From Chloroflexota bacterium (GTDB lineage: Bacteria; Chloroflexota; Anaerolineae; J102): a stretch of DNA of 13,743 nucleotides. The stretch is taken from positions 1-13,743 of the forward strand of contig JAJRXO010000035.1 in NCBI GenBank assembly GCA_024276255.1. Direction: 5' to 3'. The position numbers and the translations under genes were made by a program. The stretch's first letter is position 1, and each line of letters begins with the position of its first letter. Below the pieces are notes generated by a model, which searched no databases, was not told the origin of the DNA, and was given only the letters and a program-made list of their open reading frames with translations. Positions 6,506 through 13,743 of this stretch are shown here, one piece after another.

Positions 6506-8701
6506 ATGGAAACCATCCTCAAAGGCGTTATCGAACGTATCACTTATCATAATGAGGAAAACGGCTACACCGTGGCCCGCCTGCACGATGAAACGAGCCG
6601 GCTGGTGACGGTGGTGGGCAAGATGGTAGGCATCAGCGTGGGCGCGGCCGTCGAGCTGCATGGGGACTGGGCCCAGCATCCACAATACGGGCTTCAGTTC
6701 AAGGTAGAGGGATACAAAACCACGCTGCCGGCCACGGTGAAGGGTATTGAAAAATATCTGGGTTCAGGGCTGATCAAGGGGGTGGGGCCGGTGACGGCCA
6801 AACGCATTGTGCAGCACTTTGGCCTGGATACCCTGCGCATCATCGACGAGGAACCGGAGCGTTTGCTGGAGGCTCCCGGTGTGGGCCGTAAGCGGGTACA
6901 GATGATCACAAAGGCGTGGGACGAACAGCGCCACATTCAGGACCTGATGATCTTTTTGCAGGGGCACGGCGTTTCCACCAACCTGGCCGTGAAGATATAC
7001 AAACGTTATGGCGACGCCGCCATCAGTATTTTGCAGACTGATCCGTATCGTTTGCAGCGGGACATCTTTGGCATTGGTTTTCTCACAGCCGACAAGATCG
7101 CCCAATCGTTGGGTATCCCGCACGACAGCCCGGCGCGCGTAGCAGCCGGTATCAGCTATGTGCTACAAGAACAGACAAGCGACGGGCATGTATTCACGCC
7201 GCGCAACGAGCTGGTCGACAAGGCTGCGGAATTGCTGAAAGTTGAAGCGGAGAAAGTGGAAGAAGCGTTGACTGGCTTGTTGAGTGCTCAGGCCCTGCAC
7301 GCCGAAGACCTGCCGGCAGCCGATGGTAAAACGCTGACTGCTGTGTATTTACTGCCGCTGTATTATGCTGAAACCGGCGTGACCGAACGCCTGCGCCTGC
7401 TCAACGACGCCCGACTGGCCAGCGGCAGTACGCGACTGAGCCTGTTTGAGGGAACGCCCTGGCAGCAGACGCTGAACCGATTGCAAGGAGCACTAGGCAT
7501 CGAGCTGGCGCCAGCCCAGGCCCGCGCCATCGCCACAGCGCTCAGCCACCCTGTGACCGTGCTCACGGGCGGTCCCGGCACGGGCAAGACCACCACCCTG
7601 AAGGCGCTGATCCATTTGCTGCAACAAAAAAGACGGCGATTTGCGCTGGCAGCCCCCACGGGCCGGGCTGCCAAACGCATGGCCGAGGCCACAGGCCAGG
7701 CTGCCAAGACGATTCATCGTCTGCTGGAGGTCAACCCCTCGGCAGGTTTCAGCTTCCGCTTCAACGACCAGAATCCCCTGCAAGTGGATATGCTGATCAT
7801 CGATGAAGCCTCCATGCTGGACATCAACCTCACCCATCATTTGCTGAGGGCCGTTCCCCAGGGCGCCCATCTGCTGCTGGTGGGAGACATCGACCAGTTG
7901 CCATCGGTGGGGCCGGGCAATGTATTGCGCGATATCATCGATTCAGGTGTGGTAGCAGTAGAGCGCCTGCAACAGATCTTCCGGCAGGCGCAGGACAGCG
8001 CCATTGTCACCAACGCCCACCGCATTATCAGGGGGCAAATGCCATTACTGGGCAACGAAGTGCGGGATTTCTTCCTGTTTCATATCGAAGATGTAGAGCA
8101 ATGCGCCGACATGGTGATCGATTTGGTGGCGCAACGTATTCCTCGCCGCTTCGGAATCCCTGCGAACGAGATCCAGGTGCTGAGCCCCATGCACCGCGGT
8201 GCGGTGGGTGTGGCCACGCTGAACCAGCGCTTGCAGCAGCGCCTGAATCCCGCCGATGGCCGACGCCCGGAACGAACGCTGGGGGGCCGCGTGTTCCGCG
8301 TGGGCGATCGGGTCATGCAAACCCGCAATAACTACGACCTGGATGTATTCAATGGTGATCTGGGCGAGATCGTGAGCATTGACCCCATCATGCATACCCT
8401 GATCGTGCGCATCGATGAGCGCGACATAACATATGACTGGCTGGACACAGATGAACTGGTGCATGCCTGGGCTATTTCCGTGCATAAAAGCCAGGGCTCC
8501 GAATACCGGGCCGTGGTAATCCCCTTCCATACCACGCATTACATGATGCTGCAACGGCATCTGCTCTATACAGCGGTGACGCGGGCCCGCGAGCTGGTGG
8601 TGCTGGTGGGTACGCGACGGGCCCTGGGCATTGCCATCCACAATGACGCCGTGACCCAACGCTACACGGCGCTGGCACATCGACTGCGGCAGATGTCGTA
8701 G
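6506..8701 (+). CDS. recD2: RecD2-type SF1B DNA helicase
   Basis: This ATP-driven 5'-3' DNA helicase acts in recombination and repair. RecD2 is typical of bacteria without RecBC and works outside the RecBCD complex. The 731-residue length matches the family. The N-terminal part has an OB-like start (about 1-70), then helix-hairpin-helix units (KGVGPVTAKRI 91-101, EAPGVGRKRV 122-131, FGIGFLTADKIA 188-199). The motor follows: Walker A GGPGTGKT (355-362), Ia PTGRAAKRM (384-392), Walker B IIDEASM (431-437), III GDIDQLPSVGPG (460-471), IV-like LSPMHRGAVG (559-568), V VHKSQGSEY (659-667) and VI YTAVTRAREL (688-697). All key residues are present. The start is the ATG at 6506 because homology begins at once; no Shine-Dalgarno is visible. 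The gene is divergent from the helicase-exonuclease gene and converges on the DUF4129 gene with only 5 bp between stop codons. Confidence 0.95.
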   Translation: METILKGVIERITYHNEENGYTVARLHDETSRLVTVVGKMVGISVGAAVELHGDWAQHPQYGLQFKVEGYKTTLPATVKGIEKYLGSGLIKGVGPVTAKRIVQHFGLDTLRIIDEEPERLLEAPGVGRKRVQMITKAWDEQRHIQDLMIFLQGHGVSTNLAVKIYKRYGDAAISILQTDPYRLQRDIFGIGFLTADKIAQSLGIPHDSPARVAAGISYVLQEQTSDGHVFTPRNELVDKAAELLKVEAEKVEEALTGLLSAQALHAEDLPAADGKTLTAVYLLPLYYAETGVTERLRLLNDARLASGSTRLSLFEGTPWQQTLNRLQGALGIELAPAQARAIATALSHPVTVLTGGPGTGKTTTLKALIHLLQQKRRRFALAAPTGRAAKRMAEATGQAAKTIHRLLEVNPSAGFSFRFNDQNPLQVDMLIIDEASMLDINLTHHLLRAVPQGAHLLLVGDIDQLPSVGPGNVLRDIIDSGVVAVERLQQIFRQAQDSAIVTNAHRIIRGQMPLLGNEVRDFFLFHIEDVEQCADMVIDLVAQRIPRRFGIPANEIQVLSPMHRGAVGVATLNQRLQQRLNPADGRRPERTLGGRVFRVGDRVMQTRNNYDLDVFNGDLGEIVSIDPIMHTLIVRIDERDITYDWLDTDELVHAWAISVHKSQGSEYRAVVIPFHTTHYMMLQRHLLYTAVTRARELVVLVGTRRALGIAIHNDAVTQRYTALAHRLRQMS

Positions 8702-8706
8702 ACGAG

Positions 8707-10188
8707 TCAGGGGCTGGCTTGTGGTGGGCTCTCGCGGGCGGCGCGTTCGATGCGTTCCCAGGCATGGCGCAGGGCTGCCAGCTCGTCCTCATCGGTGGAG
8801 ACGTGCCCATATTCGACGGCATTATAGGCATCGGTGAGCTGTTGCAAATCCGGCTCCAGGCCCGGAAAAGCACGCTGCAATGAGGAGAGGTAGTCGTTAG
8901 GGGTCTGGGAACGGGCACGGGGATAGCCGCGGCGGGCGGCCAGATGTTGCAGGTTGGCGTAAAGGTACCGAACTGACACTGCGGCATAGAAACGACGCCC
9001 CAGGCCATAGCGTCCCATCAAATCGGCCCAGCCGCGTAAGCGCTGCCATCCCTGCTGCAATATGTCTCCCAGGCCACGACGCTCATCTCCGGGCAGCGTC
9101 TCCCGCTCCTCGCCGCCGGCAGGCGTCCTGCGGCTTTTTCGATGCCGATCCAGCCACAAAATGAGCACCGTCAGTACCACGATGATGAGCAGGGCTGGCA
9201 AAATATAACGGAAGAGCACAACGAACCACATGGGAAGCTGCGAATCAGGCAATCGCCCGCCTTCCTGGCCGAATAGCTCGGCCGTGCTGGGCGGCATGGT
9301 GATGAGGGGATCGGTGGCGGCGTCGGGCCCCATGCGTGACTGAATGAAATGAATCAGCCACTGAAAAACGGGCTCCAGCAGACTGAGCAGGAACAGCATG
9401 ACGGGCTCGACTACGGCCAGCAGGCGGGAAGAGACGGGAGCCAGGGCATGCCCCAGCCAGGCAAAGCTATTCAGGCTCCACAGCTGATGCAGGCCAGCAG
9501 CCAGCAACAGCACGCCGAGACTGGCCACCACCAACAGCGGCAGCCAGACGGGTTGCAGGTCGGGGCCGGCATCGCCGCGGGCGCGCATCTTGTCTTCAAT
9601 GCGCCCCAAGGCCACGGCCAGTAAGCTGAAAAAGAAGAACGCGTAGATAAAGGCCACCGGTGAGCGCCCCACCAGCTTGGAAAAAAGCACGACGCCCGCG
9701 ATCAGGCCCAACATACCCTTGCGAAAATCCAGGCCAATGACAAAAAAGCCCACATCCCGCTGCAGGAAGGTGACGCCCCGCCACCATAAGTAGGCCATCA
9801 CCCCCACCACCCAGAAAGCCTCGATTCGTCGCGGGTCGTCAGCGGCAAAGAACACGCCCAGCCAACGCCAGCTGAAAAAGGGCTCGCCCCAGAAAATATA
9901 AAGGCGCAAGACGAGCAAGGCCGTGAACACAATGACTGCCAGCACTGCCAGCTCGAACAGGGGGGAATCGATCTGGCGCATCGATAAATAATTGGCGACC
10001 AGCATCATGAACAGCAACATGACACCCATGGCCAACATAAACTCCAGAGTGGGGACCTGCCAGCTGCGCCGATTCAGGCTGATGGCAAGAGGAGCCAACC
10101 AGGAGATTTCCATGCCCACCAGGGCCATAAAAAGGGCATTGCGTAGCCAGCTTTGCTGGCGCCAGAAAAAGAAAAGAGAATCGATCAT
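8707..10188 (-). CDS. Polytopic membrane protein with C-terminal DUF4129 domain (TgpA-like, no transglutaminase core)
   Basis: The product is a 493-residue inner-membrane protein of unknown exact role. About eight or nine membrane segments are visible, near 15-38, 46-68, 76-99, 123-139, 147-172, 177-195, 213-235, 255-281 and 320-346. A cytoplasmic tail carries a DUF4129 domain (about 400-475), with VRYLYANLQHLAARRG, the Tyr/Leu-rich TPNDYLSSL segment and the Tyr-rich AYNAVEYG helix. In TgpA-type transglutaminases DUF4129 follows the last membrane helix after a large extracytoplasmic catalytic domain. Here the only sizeable loop before that helix (about 283-319) has roughly 37 residues and no Cys-His-Asp triad. 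The start overlaps the DUF58 stop as ATGA, so the two genes are translationally coupled. The MoxR-DUF58-DUF4129 order suggests a role in assembling or sensing envelope or secreted proteins; this is inferred. Confidence 0.8.
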   Translation of the reverse strand: MIDSLFFFWRQQSWLRNALFMALVGMEISWLAPLAISLNRRSWQVPTLEFMLAMGVMLLFMMLVANYLSMRQIDSPLFELAVLAVIVFTALLVLRLYIFWGEPFFSWRWLGVFFAADDPRRIEAFWVVGVMAYLWWRGVTFLQRDVGFFVIGLDFRKGMLGLIAGVVLFSKLVGRSPVAFIYAFFFFSLLAVALGRIEDKMRARGDAGPDLQPVWLPLLVVASLGVLLLAAGLHQLWSLNSFAWLGHALAPVSSRLLAVVEPVMLFLLSLLEPVFQWLIHFIQSRMGPDAATDPLITMPPSTAELFGQEGGRLPDSQLPMWFVVLFRYILPALLIIVVLTVLILWLDRHRKSRRTPAGGEERETLPGDERRGLGDILQQGWQRLRGWADLMGRYGLGRRFYAAVSVRYLYANLQHLAARRGYPRARSQTPNDYLSSLQRAFPGLEPDLQQLTDAYNAVEYGHVSTDEDELAALRHAWERIERAARESPPQASP

Positions 10189-11672
10189 TGATTGGCCGGG
10201 AGATTTTGCAGGGCAGCGCCGATTTCACGAATGGTTTGCTGCTGCCTTTGCTGAGGCGTGAGCATCGAGGCGCCACCGCTGACAGCCTGACTGAGATCAA
10301 GCTCCATCATGGTGCCAACAGGCACCTGGTAGGCCAGGATGTCGCGTAACGCCGCCGGCAGGGGATTGGCATCCAGGCTGATGAGAGCCAGGCGGCGCCC
10401 CATGCGCTTGAGGTCCAGCAATGCTGCGGCGATGTCATCAGTAACGATGGCCGTGACCAGAACCAGGGTGCTGCCCCAGGGCAGGCGCGGGCTTTCGGTC
10501 AATAATAGTCTTTCGATGGGCGCAGTGGCAAAGGGGGTGACGGCAGCCAGCATCTCCAGGATGGCCGTCATCTGGCCGGGAGCGCGGCCGGGCGGCACCT
10601 TGAGCGGCTGATCGGAACGGGGCAAGGCGCCGTTGGCCAACAGGCCAGTGGGCCAGCGCTGCTGCATGCTGTAATATGCGACCGAGGCTGCCACACTGAT
10701 GGCCTGCTCCAGCACTTCGGGGATCACACCGCGCCAGTGCTGGGCCATGGTAGCTACATTGAGGGCAACGATGAGATTGTGGGATGTGGTCGGCTCGAGC
10801 ACGCGGGTTTGCAGCTTTTGCCGCCGCGCCGTCGCTTTCCAGTGGAGTCGCCGGAAATCATCTTCAGGGCGATAGTCGCGAGCCCCCACCGTGCGGATGG
10901 GATCCTCGAACATGAATTGTGTTGCCTTCAGATCGCCAAACGGTTCCTTGGCCGGTAGTCCCAGGTCAATCAGGGGCACGATCTTGGGATAAACGATAAG
11001 AACCGTTTCCTGCGGCCACTGATGCCTGGTGCGAAACAGGCCGAAAAGATCGCCGGTTTCGATTTCCGCCGGACCAAAGCGATGGAAACCCCGTTCAGCA
11101 GCCTGAATCTGATAGGTGCGGGTGATACGCTGGAACCATTTGAGCGACCAGAACGTGTTGAACTCGCCCAGATTGGTGTCGCCCCGTTTGACTACCAGAT
11201 GATCGGTAAGGGGCAGTTGTAAGGGGAAGGTGTCGGCAATACGTAACCAGCTTACAGGCAAGAATTTACGATTGGCGACCGTCAGCTTCAGCTCCACGGT
11301 TTCGCCCACAAAGGCCCGGCGCACCGAAAACTGACGTTGATAATCCAGGCCAAACGTCGCCAGTTGATTCCACATCCAACTGGCAATGATGATGGCAACC
11401 AGCAACACTGCCATCAGCAGCAGGCCATCCAGCTTCCAGATCAGCCCGGCCAGCGTCAGTAACAGGGCCATGGCAAACCAGGCGTCGCTGAATTGCTCCT
11501 GCACCTGCATATTGCGCGTCCGCCTGCCATATCCAAAGAAGCCCGGCAGTTGCCCGATCTGTTGGCGAAAGCCGGATTTTTCGTGGGCGGCCTGTGTCTG
11601 GCTGGCGGCCCGGCTTTCGTGTGCGTCAGGACCACGCATCTGGCGCATGATGCGCCGCATTTCATCCGACAT
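10185..11672 (-). CDS. DUF58 domain protein, membrane-anchored
   Basis: This is the middle gene of the MoxR-DUF58-DUF4129 operon. DUF58 proteins are partners of MoxR ATPases in poorly understood envelope or complex-maturation systems. The 495 residues start with a charged, probably cytoplasmic tail (1-60). Two membrane segments follow (about 64-80 and 83-101), then a beta-rich domain with AERGFHRFGP (192-201). The DUF58 signature is at 261-283 (TVGARDYRPEDDFRRLHWKA, then TAR). The following segment, where vWA-like DUF58 proteins carry a DxSxS metal site, reads IVALNVATM (301-309) with no Asp or Ser ligands. A weak GGAT lies 5 bases before the ATG. The gene lies 45 bp after the moxR stop and overlaps the next gene by 4 bp. 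Family assignment is firm and function is not. Confidence 0.88.
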   Translation of the reverse strand: MSDEMRRIMRQMRGPDAHESRAASQTQAAHEKSGFRQQIGQLPGFFGYGRRTRNMQVQEQFSDAWFAMALLLTLAGLIWKLDGLLLMAVLLVAIIIASWMWNQLATFGLDYQRQFSVRRAFVGETVELKLTVANRKFLPVSWLRIADTFPLQLPLTDHLVVKRGDTNLGEFNTFWSLKWFQRITRTYQIQAAERGFHRFGPAEIETGDLFGLFRTRHQWPQETVLIVYPKIVPLIDLGLPAKEPFGDLKATQFMFEDPIRTVGARDYRPEDDFRRLHWKATARRQKLQTRVLEPTTSHNLIVALNVATMAQHWRGVIPEVLEQAISVAASVAYYSMQQRWPTGLLANGALPRSDQPLKVPPGRAPGQMTAILEMLAAVTPFATAPIERLLLTESPRLPWGSTLVLVTAIVTDDIAAALLDLKRMGRRLALISLDANPLPAALRDILAYQVPVGTMMELDLSQAVSGGASMLTPQQRQQQTIREIGAALQNLPANQ

Positions 11673-11717
11673 GGTGATCCGCTAACAAATCGAGACGGGT
11701 TCGGGAGAGAGTGGCGA

Positions 11718-12656
11718 TCATTGGAACACCGGCACTTCCACCTCGTTGATCACTTCGGCAATCACCTCGGCTGGAGTGCGGCCACGCAGCCGGGTTTGGG
11801 GGCTGATGTGAATGCGATGGGTGAGCACATAGGGAGTCATGGCCTTGACATCATCAGGTAAAACATAATCGCGACCGCGAATGGCGGCGTAGGCCTGTGC
11901 CGTGCGATAGAGCGCCAGCGCCCCTCGCGGGCTCACGCCCAGATCGACCGCCGGATGCTCGCGGGTGGAGCGTACCACCTGCACCATGTACCCGCGTACC
12001 ACGTCCTCCACCCGCACCTGACGCACAAGCTGCTGCATAGCGAGGATGTCGTCGGCGTCAACTACCGCTTCCAGCTCGATCAGCTGATCCTGATGAGCAT
12101 AACGCTGCAACAATTGATCTTCCTCATCTGCGGTCGGGTAACCGAGGGATGTCTTGATCAAAAACCGATCGATCTGGGCTTCGGGCAGGGGAAACGTGCC
12201 TTCCAGCTCGATGGGATTCTGGGTAGCCAGCACCATAAAGGGCCGGGGCAGGGCAAAGGTCTCGCGGTCCACCGTGATCTGCCGCTCCTGCATGGCCTCG
12301 AGCAGGGCTGATTGTGTACGCGGAGTGGCGCGGTTGATCTCATCGGCCAGTACGACCTGTCCCATGAGGGGGCCGGGGCGGAATTCAAAACTCTGGGTCT
12401 TTTGGTTGTACCAGAAAATACCGGTCACGTCGGAAGGCAACAGGTCGGGCGTGAATTGAATGCGGGCAAACGTGCAGCCCAACGACCGGGCCAGGGTTTT
12501 GGCCAGGGTGGTCTTGCCAATACCGGGAACATCTTCAAAAAGAATGTGGCCCTCGCAAAGAAGGGAAATCAGAGCCAGTTCGGTGATATTATCTTTTCCG
12601 ATCACCACGCGGCCAACGTTTTTAACGATTTTCTGGGCAAATGATTGGATGGTCAT
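11718..12656 (-). CDS. MoxR-family AAA+ ATPase
   Basis: This cytoplasmic AAA+ chaperone-like ATPase is expected to remodel or activate the products of the two genes behind it. The 312-residue length is standard. Visible motifs: Walker A DVPGIGKTTLA (42-52), the conserved segment RIQFTPDLLPSDVTG (65-79), Walker B VVLADEINR (101-109) with TPRTQSALLEAMQE (111-124), sensor 1 LATQNPIE (143-150), PLPEAQIDRFL (156-166) with the arginine-finger region, and sensor 2 VSPRGALAL (241-249). All key residues are intact. It is the first gene of a minus-strand operon, with DUF58 45 bp behind. There is no clear Shine-Dalgarno ahead of the ATG. The substrate cannot be deduced. Confidence 0.94.
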   Translation of the reverse strand: MTIQSFAQKIVKNVGRVVIGKDNITELALISLLCEGHILFEDVPGIGKTTLAKTLARSLGCTFARIQFTPDLLPSDVTGIFWYNQKTQSFEFRPGPLMGQVVLADEINRATPRTQSALLEAMQERQITVDRETFALPRPFMVLATQNPIELEGTFPLPEAQIDRFLIKTSLGYPTADEEDQLLQRYAHQDQLIELEAVVDADDILAMQQLVRQVRVEDVVRGYMVQVVRSTREHPAVDLGVSPRGALALYRTAQAYAAIRGRDYVLPDDVKAMTPYVLTHRIHISPQTRLRGRTPAEVIAEVINEVEVPVFQ

Positions 12657-12677
12657 AGAGTAAGGTGGGAGTGTATA

Positions 12678-12707
12678 ACAATAGAGATGCAGATTTCATT
12701 CTGGCAA
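12678..12707 (-). promoter_or_regulatory. Possible promoter of the moxR operon
   Basis: On the minus strand TTGCCA (plus 12702-12707) and TATTGT (plus 12678-12683) lie 18 bases apart. They would start transcription near 12671, about 15 bases before the moxR ATG. The match is moderate and no alternative is clearly better. Confidence 0.25.
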
Positions 12708-12780
12708 TGCAAGTCTGTCCATTGTACATCGCCCACATAACAGACACCAAGCAGGGGGATGTCTTTTTCAGAATCGCCTC

Positions 12781-12809
12781 TTGACAAATCAGAACATATT
12801 TGCTATTCT
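12781..12809 (+). promoter_or_regulatory. Sigma-70-type promoter of the FtsK-like gene
   Basis: A perfect -35 TTGACA (12781-12786) is followed after exactly 17 bases by TATTCT (12804-12809). Transcription would start near 12816, about 40 bases before the ATG at 12856. The surrounding DNA is AT-rich compared with the genes around it. Confidence 0.7.
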
Positions 12810-12816
12810 TGTATTA

Positions 12817-12828
12817 GAACATAAGTTC
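12817..12828. promoter_or_regulatory. LexA/DinR-type SOS box
   Basis: GAAC-ATAA-GTTC is an exact match to the GAAC-N4-GTTC core of the SOS box known from Gram-positive LexA (DinR). It lies on the predicted transcription start, just after the -10, where a bound repressor would block the promoter. A half site, AGAACATA, recurs at 12791-12798 between the -35 and -10, 25 bp upstream. No similar box is visible in the RecD2/helicase spacer. Confidence 0.65.
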
Positions 12829-12855
12829 CTATTTTTCGTTATTTCGACTTCAATC

Positions 12856-13743
12856 ATGCTGCAAACCCGACTCGATCGTCAGGCCGATATCATCGAAACC
12901 GTGCTGGCTGCTCACAACATCCAGGGGCGGGTGCTGGGGGGCGCTGTGACGCCCCGCTTCGTGCGATTCGATCTCAGCGCCACCATCCAAACTCGCGTCC
13001 ACAAGGTCATCGCTCTGCGCGATGAAATCGCCATGTCGCTCGGCGTCGCCGATGTACGGGTCTATCGCCAGGGCCGCACTTTCCGCATCGAGGTGCCTCG
13101 TCGCCGGCCCGCAACCATCCACCTCTCCCGGCTTTGCCACGGCCTTAAACACCTGCCCCCGCTCACCGCGGCGCTCGGCGTCGACGCCGACGGTGCTCCT
13201 CTGCTCGTGCGCCTGCCCAGCCCCGATGTGGCGCACATCCTGGTGGCTGGCGCCACCGGCTCCGGCAAAACGGCCCTCTTGCGCAGCATCATCCTCAGCC
13301 TGGCTCTCTTCAATCCCCAGCGCACCCTGCAATTCCTGCTCATCGATCCCAAACGCCGCGGCTTCAGCGCCCTTGCTTCCCTTCTCCATCTCCTGCGCCC
13401 CCATGTCACCGACGCCGATGCTGCTGTTCAGATCCTGTCCTCGCTGATTATGGAAATGGAGCGTCGCGACCGGCAGAAACGCAATAAGCCAGCGCTCGTC
13501 GTGGTAGTCGATGAGCTGGCCGAGCTGTGCATGACCGGTCCCAAAAAGCTGGAACGCGTGCTTACCCGGCTCAGCCAGCGCGGCCGCGAGGCCGGTATCC
13601 ATCTCGTACTGGCCACGCAACGCCCTGTGGCCACCGTGGTGGGAGGGCTGGTCAAGGCCAACCTGCCCCTGCGCCTTGTGGGAGCGGTGGCCTCGCCCGA
13701 GGATGCCAAGGTTGCCACCGGCATTGCCGGTACCGGCGCCGAA
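12856..13743 (+). CDS. FtsK/SpoIIIE-type DNA translocase without membrane domain, 3' end cut by window
   Basis: The product is an ATP-driven double-stranded DNA pump of the FtsK/HerA superfamily. The first 296 residues are present and the reading frame is still open at the window edge. An FtsK alpha-like domain starts almost at once (VLGGAVTPRFVRFDL at about 26-40, then VRVYRQGRTFRIEVPR). The motor follows: Walker A GATGSGKT (132-139), LLIDPKRRGF (161-170), Walker B VVVVDELAEL (215-224), LSQRGREAGIHL (239-250) and ATQRP (253-257). Unlike cell-division FtsK there is no N-terminal set of membrane helices or linker. ATG 12856 is preferred: the only in-frame start-like codon upstream in this spacer is a TTG that forms the -35. 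No Shine-Dalgarno is visible. A promoter with an SOS box lies directly upstream, pointing to damage-induced expression. The C-terminus, including any DNA-reading gamma domain, is outside the window. Confidence 0.9.
   Translation, partial: MLQTRLDRQADIIETVLAAHNIQGRVLGGAVTPRFVRFDLSATIQTRVHKVIALRDEIAMSLGVADVRVYRQGRTFRIEVPRRRPATIHLSRLCHGLKHLPPLTAALGVDADGAPLLVRLPSPDVAHILVAGATGSGKTALLRSIILSLALFNPQRTLQFLLIDPKRRGFSALASLLHLLRPHVTDADAAVQILSSLIMEMERRDRQKRNKPALVVVVDELAELCMTGPKKLERVLTRLSQRGREAGIHLVLATQRPVATVVGGLVKANLPLRLVGAVASPEDAKVATGIAGTGAE

Noticed and set aside
12713..12745. Inverted repeat GTCTGT ... ACAGAC upstream of the FtsK-like promoter
   Set aside because: The 6-bp arms are perfect but 21 bases apart and do not extend. 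This is easily chance, and no known operator matches.
12850..13620. 256-residue open frame on the minus strand opposite the FtsK-like gene
   Set aside because: It is a shadow: its composition fits no family, while the opposite strand has a full FtsK motor with Walker A, Walker B and ATQRP.

Overview
The window reads as a GC-rich bacterial chromosome segment, most likely from the Chloroflexota (Anaerolineae/Caldilineae-like). This placement is inferred from three things: a sugar-uptake lipoprotein/permease set without its own ATPase, RecD2 with no RecBCD gene in view, and a Gram-positive-type SOS box. No rRNA or marker gene confirms it. Coding density is very high. There are nine protein genes, the last cut by the window edge. 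I see no tRNA, rRNA, CRISPR array or insertion sequence, and no gene-free stretch longer than about 200 bp.

Region 1 (1-3256, plus strand) is a CUT1-type carbohydrate ABC importer: a lipoprotein binding protein, then two inner-membrane permeases that overlap by 8 bp. A strong hairpin lies between the binding-protein gene and the first permease gene. There is no ATPase gene here, so the importer probably borrows a shared MsmK/UgpC-type ATPase.

Region 2 (3284-8701) is a DNA-repair pair transcribed divergently from a 99-bp AT-rich spacer. On the minus strand is a 1040-residue UvrD/PcrA-type helicase with a complete DnaQ-like DEDDh 3'-5' exonuclease inserted where the 2B subdomain normally sits. 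On the plus strand is RecD2, an SF1B 5'-3' helicase. Together they supply the activities of RecB (3'-5' helicase plus nuclease) and RecD (5'-3' helicase). I infer, without proof, that they could act together as a RecBCD-like machine for DNA ends.

Region 3 (8707-12656, minus strand) is a MoxR AAA+ ATPase - DUF58 - DUF4129 operon. The last two genes overlap by ATGA. The DUF4129 protein resembles a TgpA membrane transglutaminase whose extracytoplasmic catalytic domain is missing, and the DUF58 protein lacks a vWA metal-site motif.

Region 4 (12657-13743) is a regulatory spacer followed by the 5' part of an FtsK/SpoIIIE-type DNA translocase with no membrane domain. It has a good sigma-70-type promoter (perfect TTGACA). 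A perfect GAAC-N4-GTTC palindrome, the Gram-positive LexA/DinR box, covers the predicted transcription start. This suggests a damage-inducible soluble DNA translocase.
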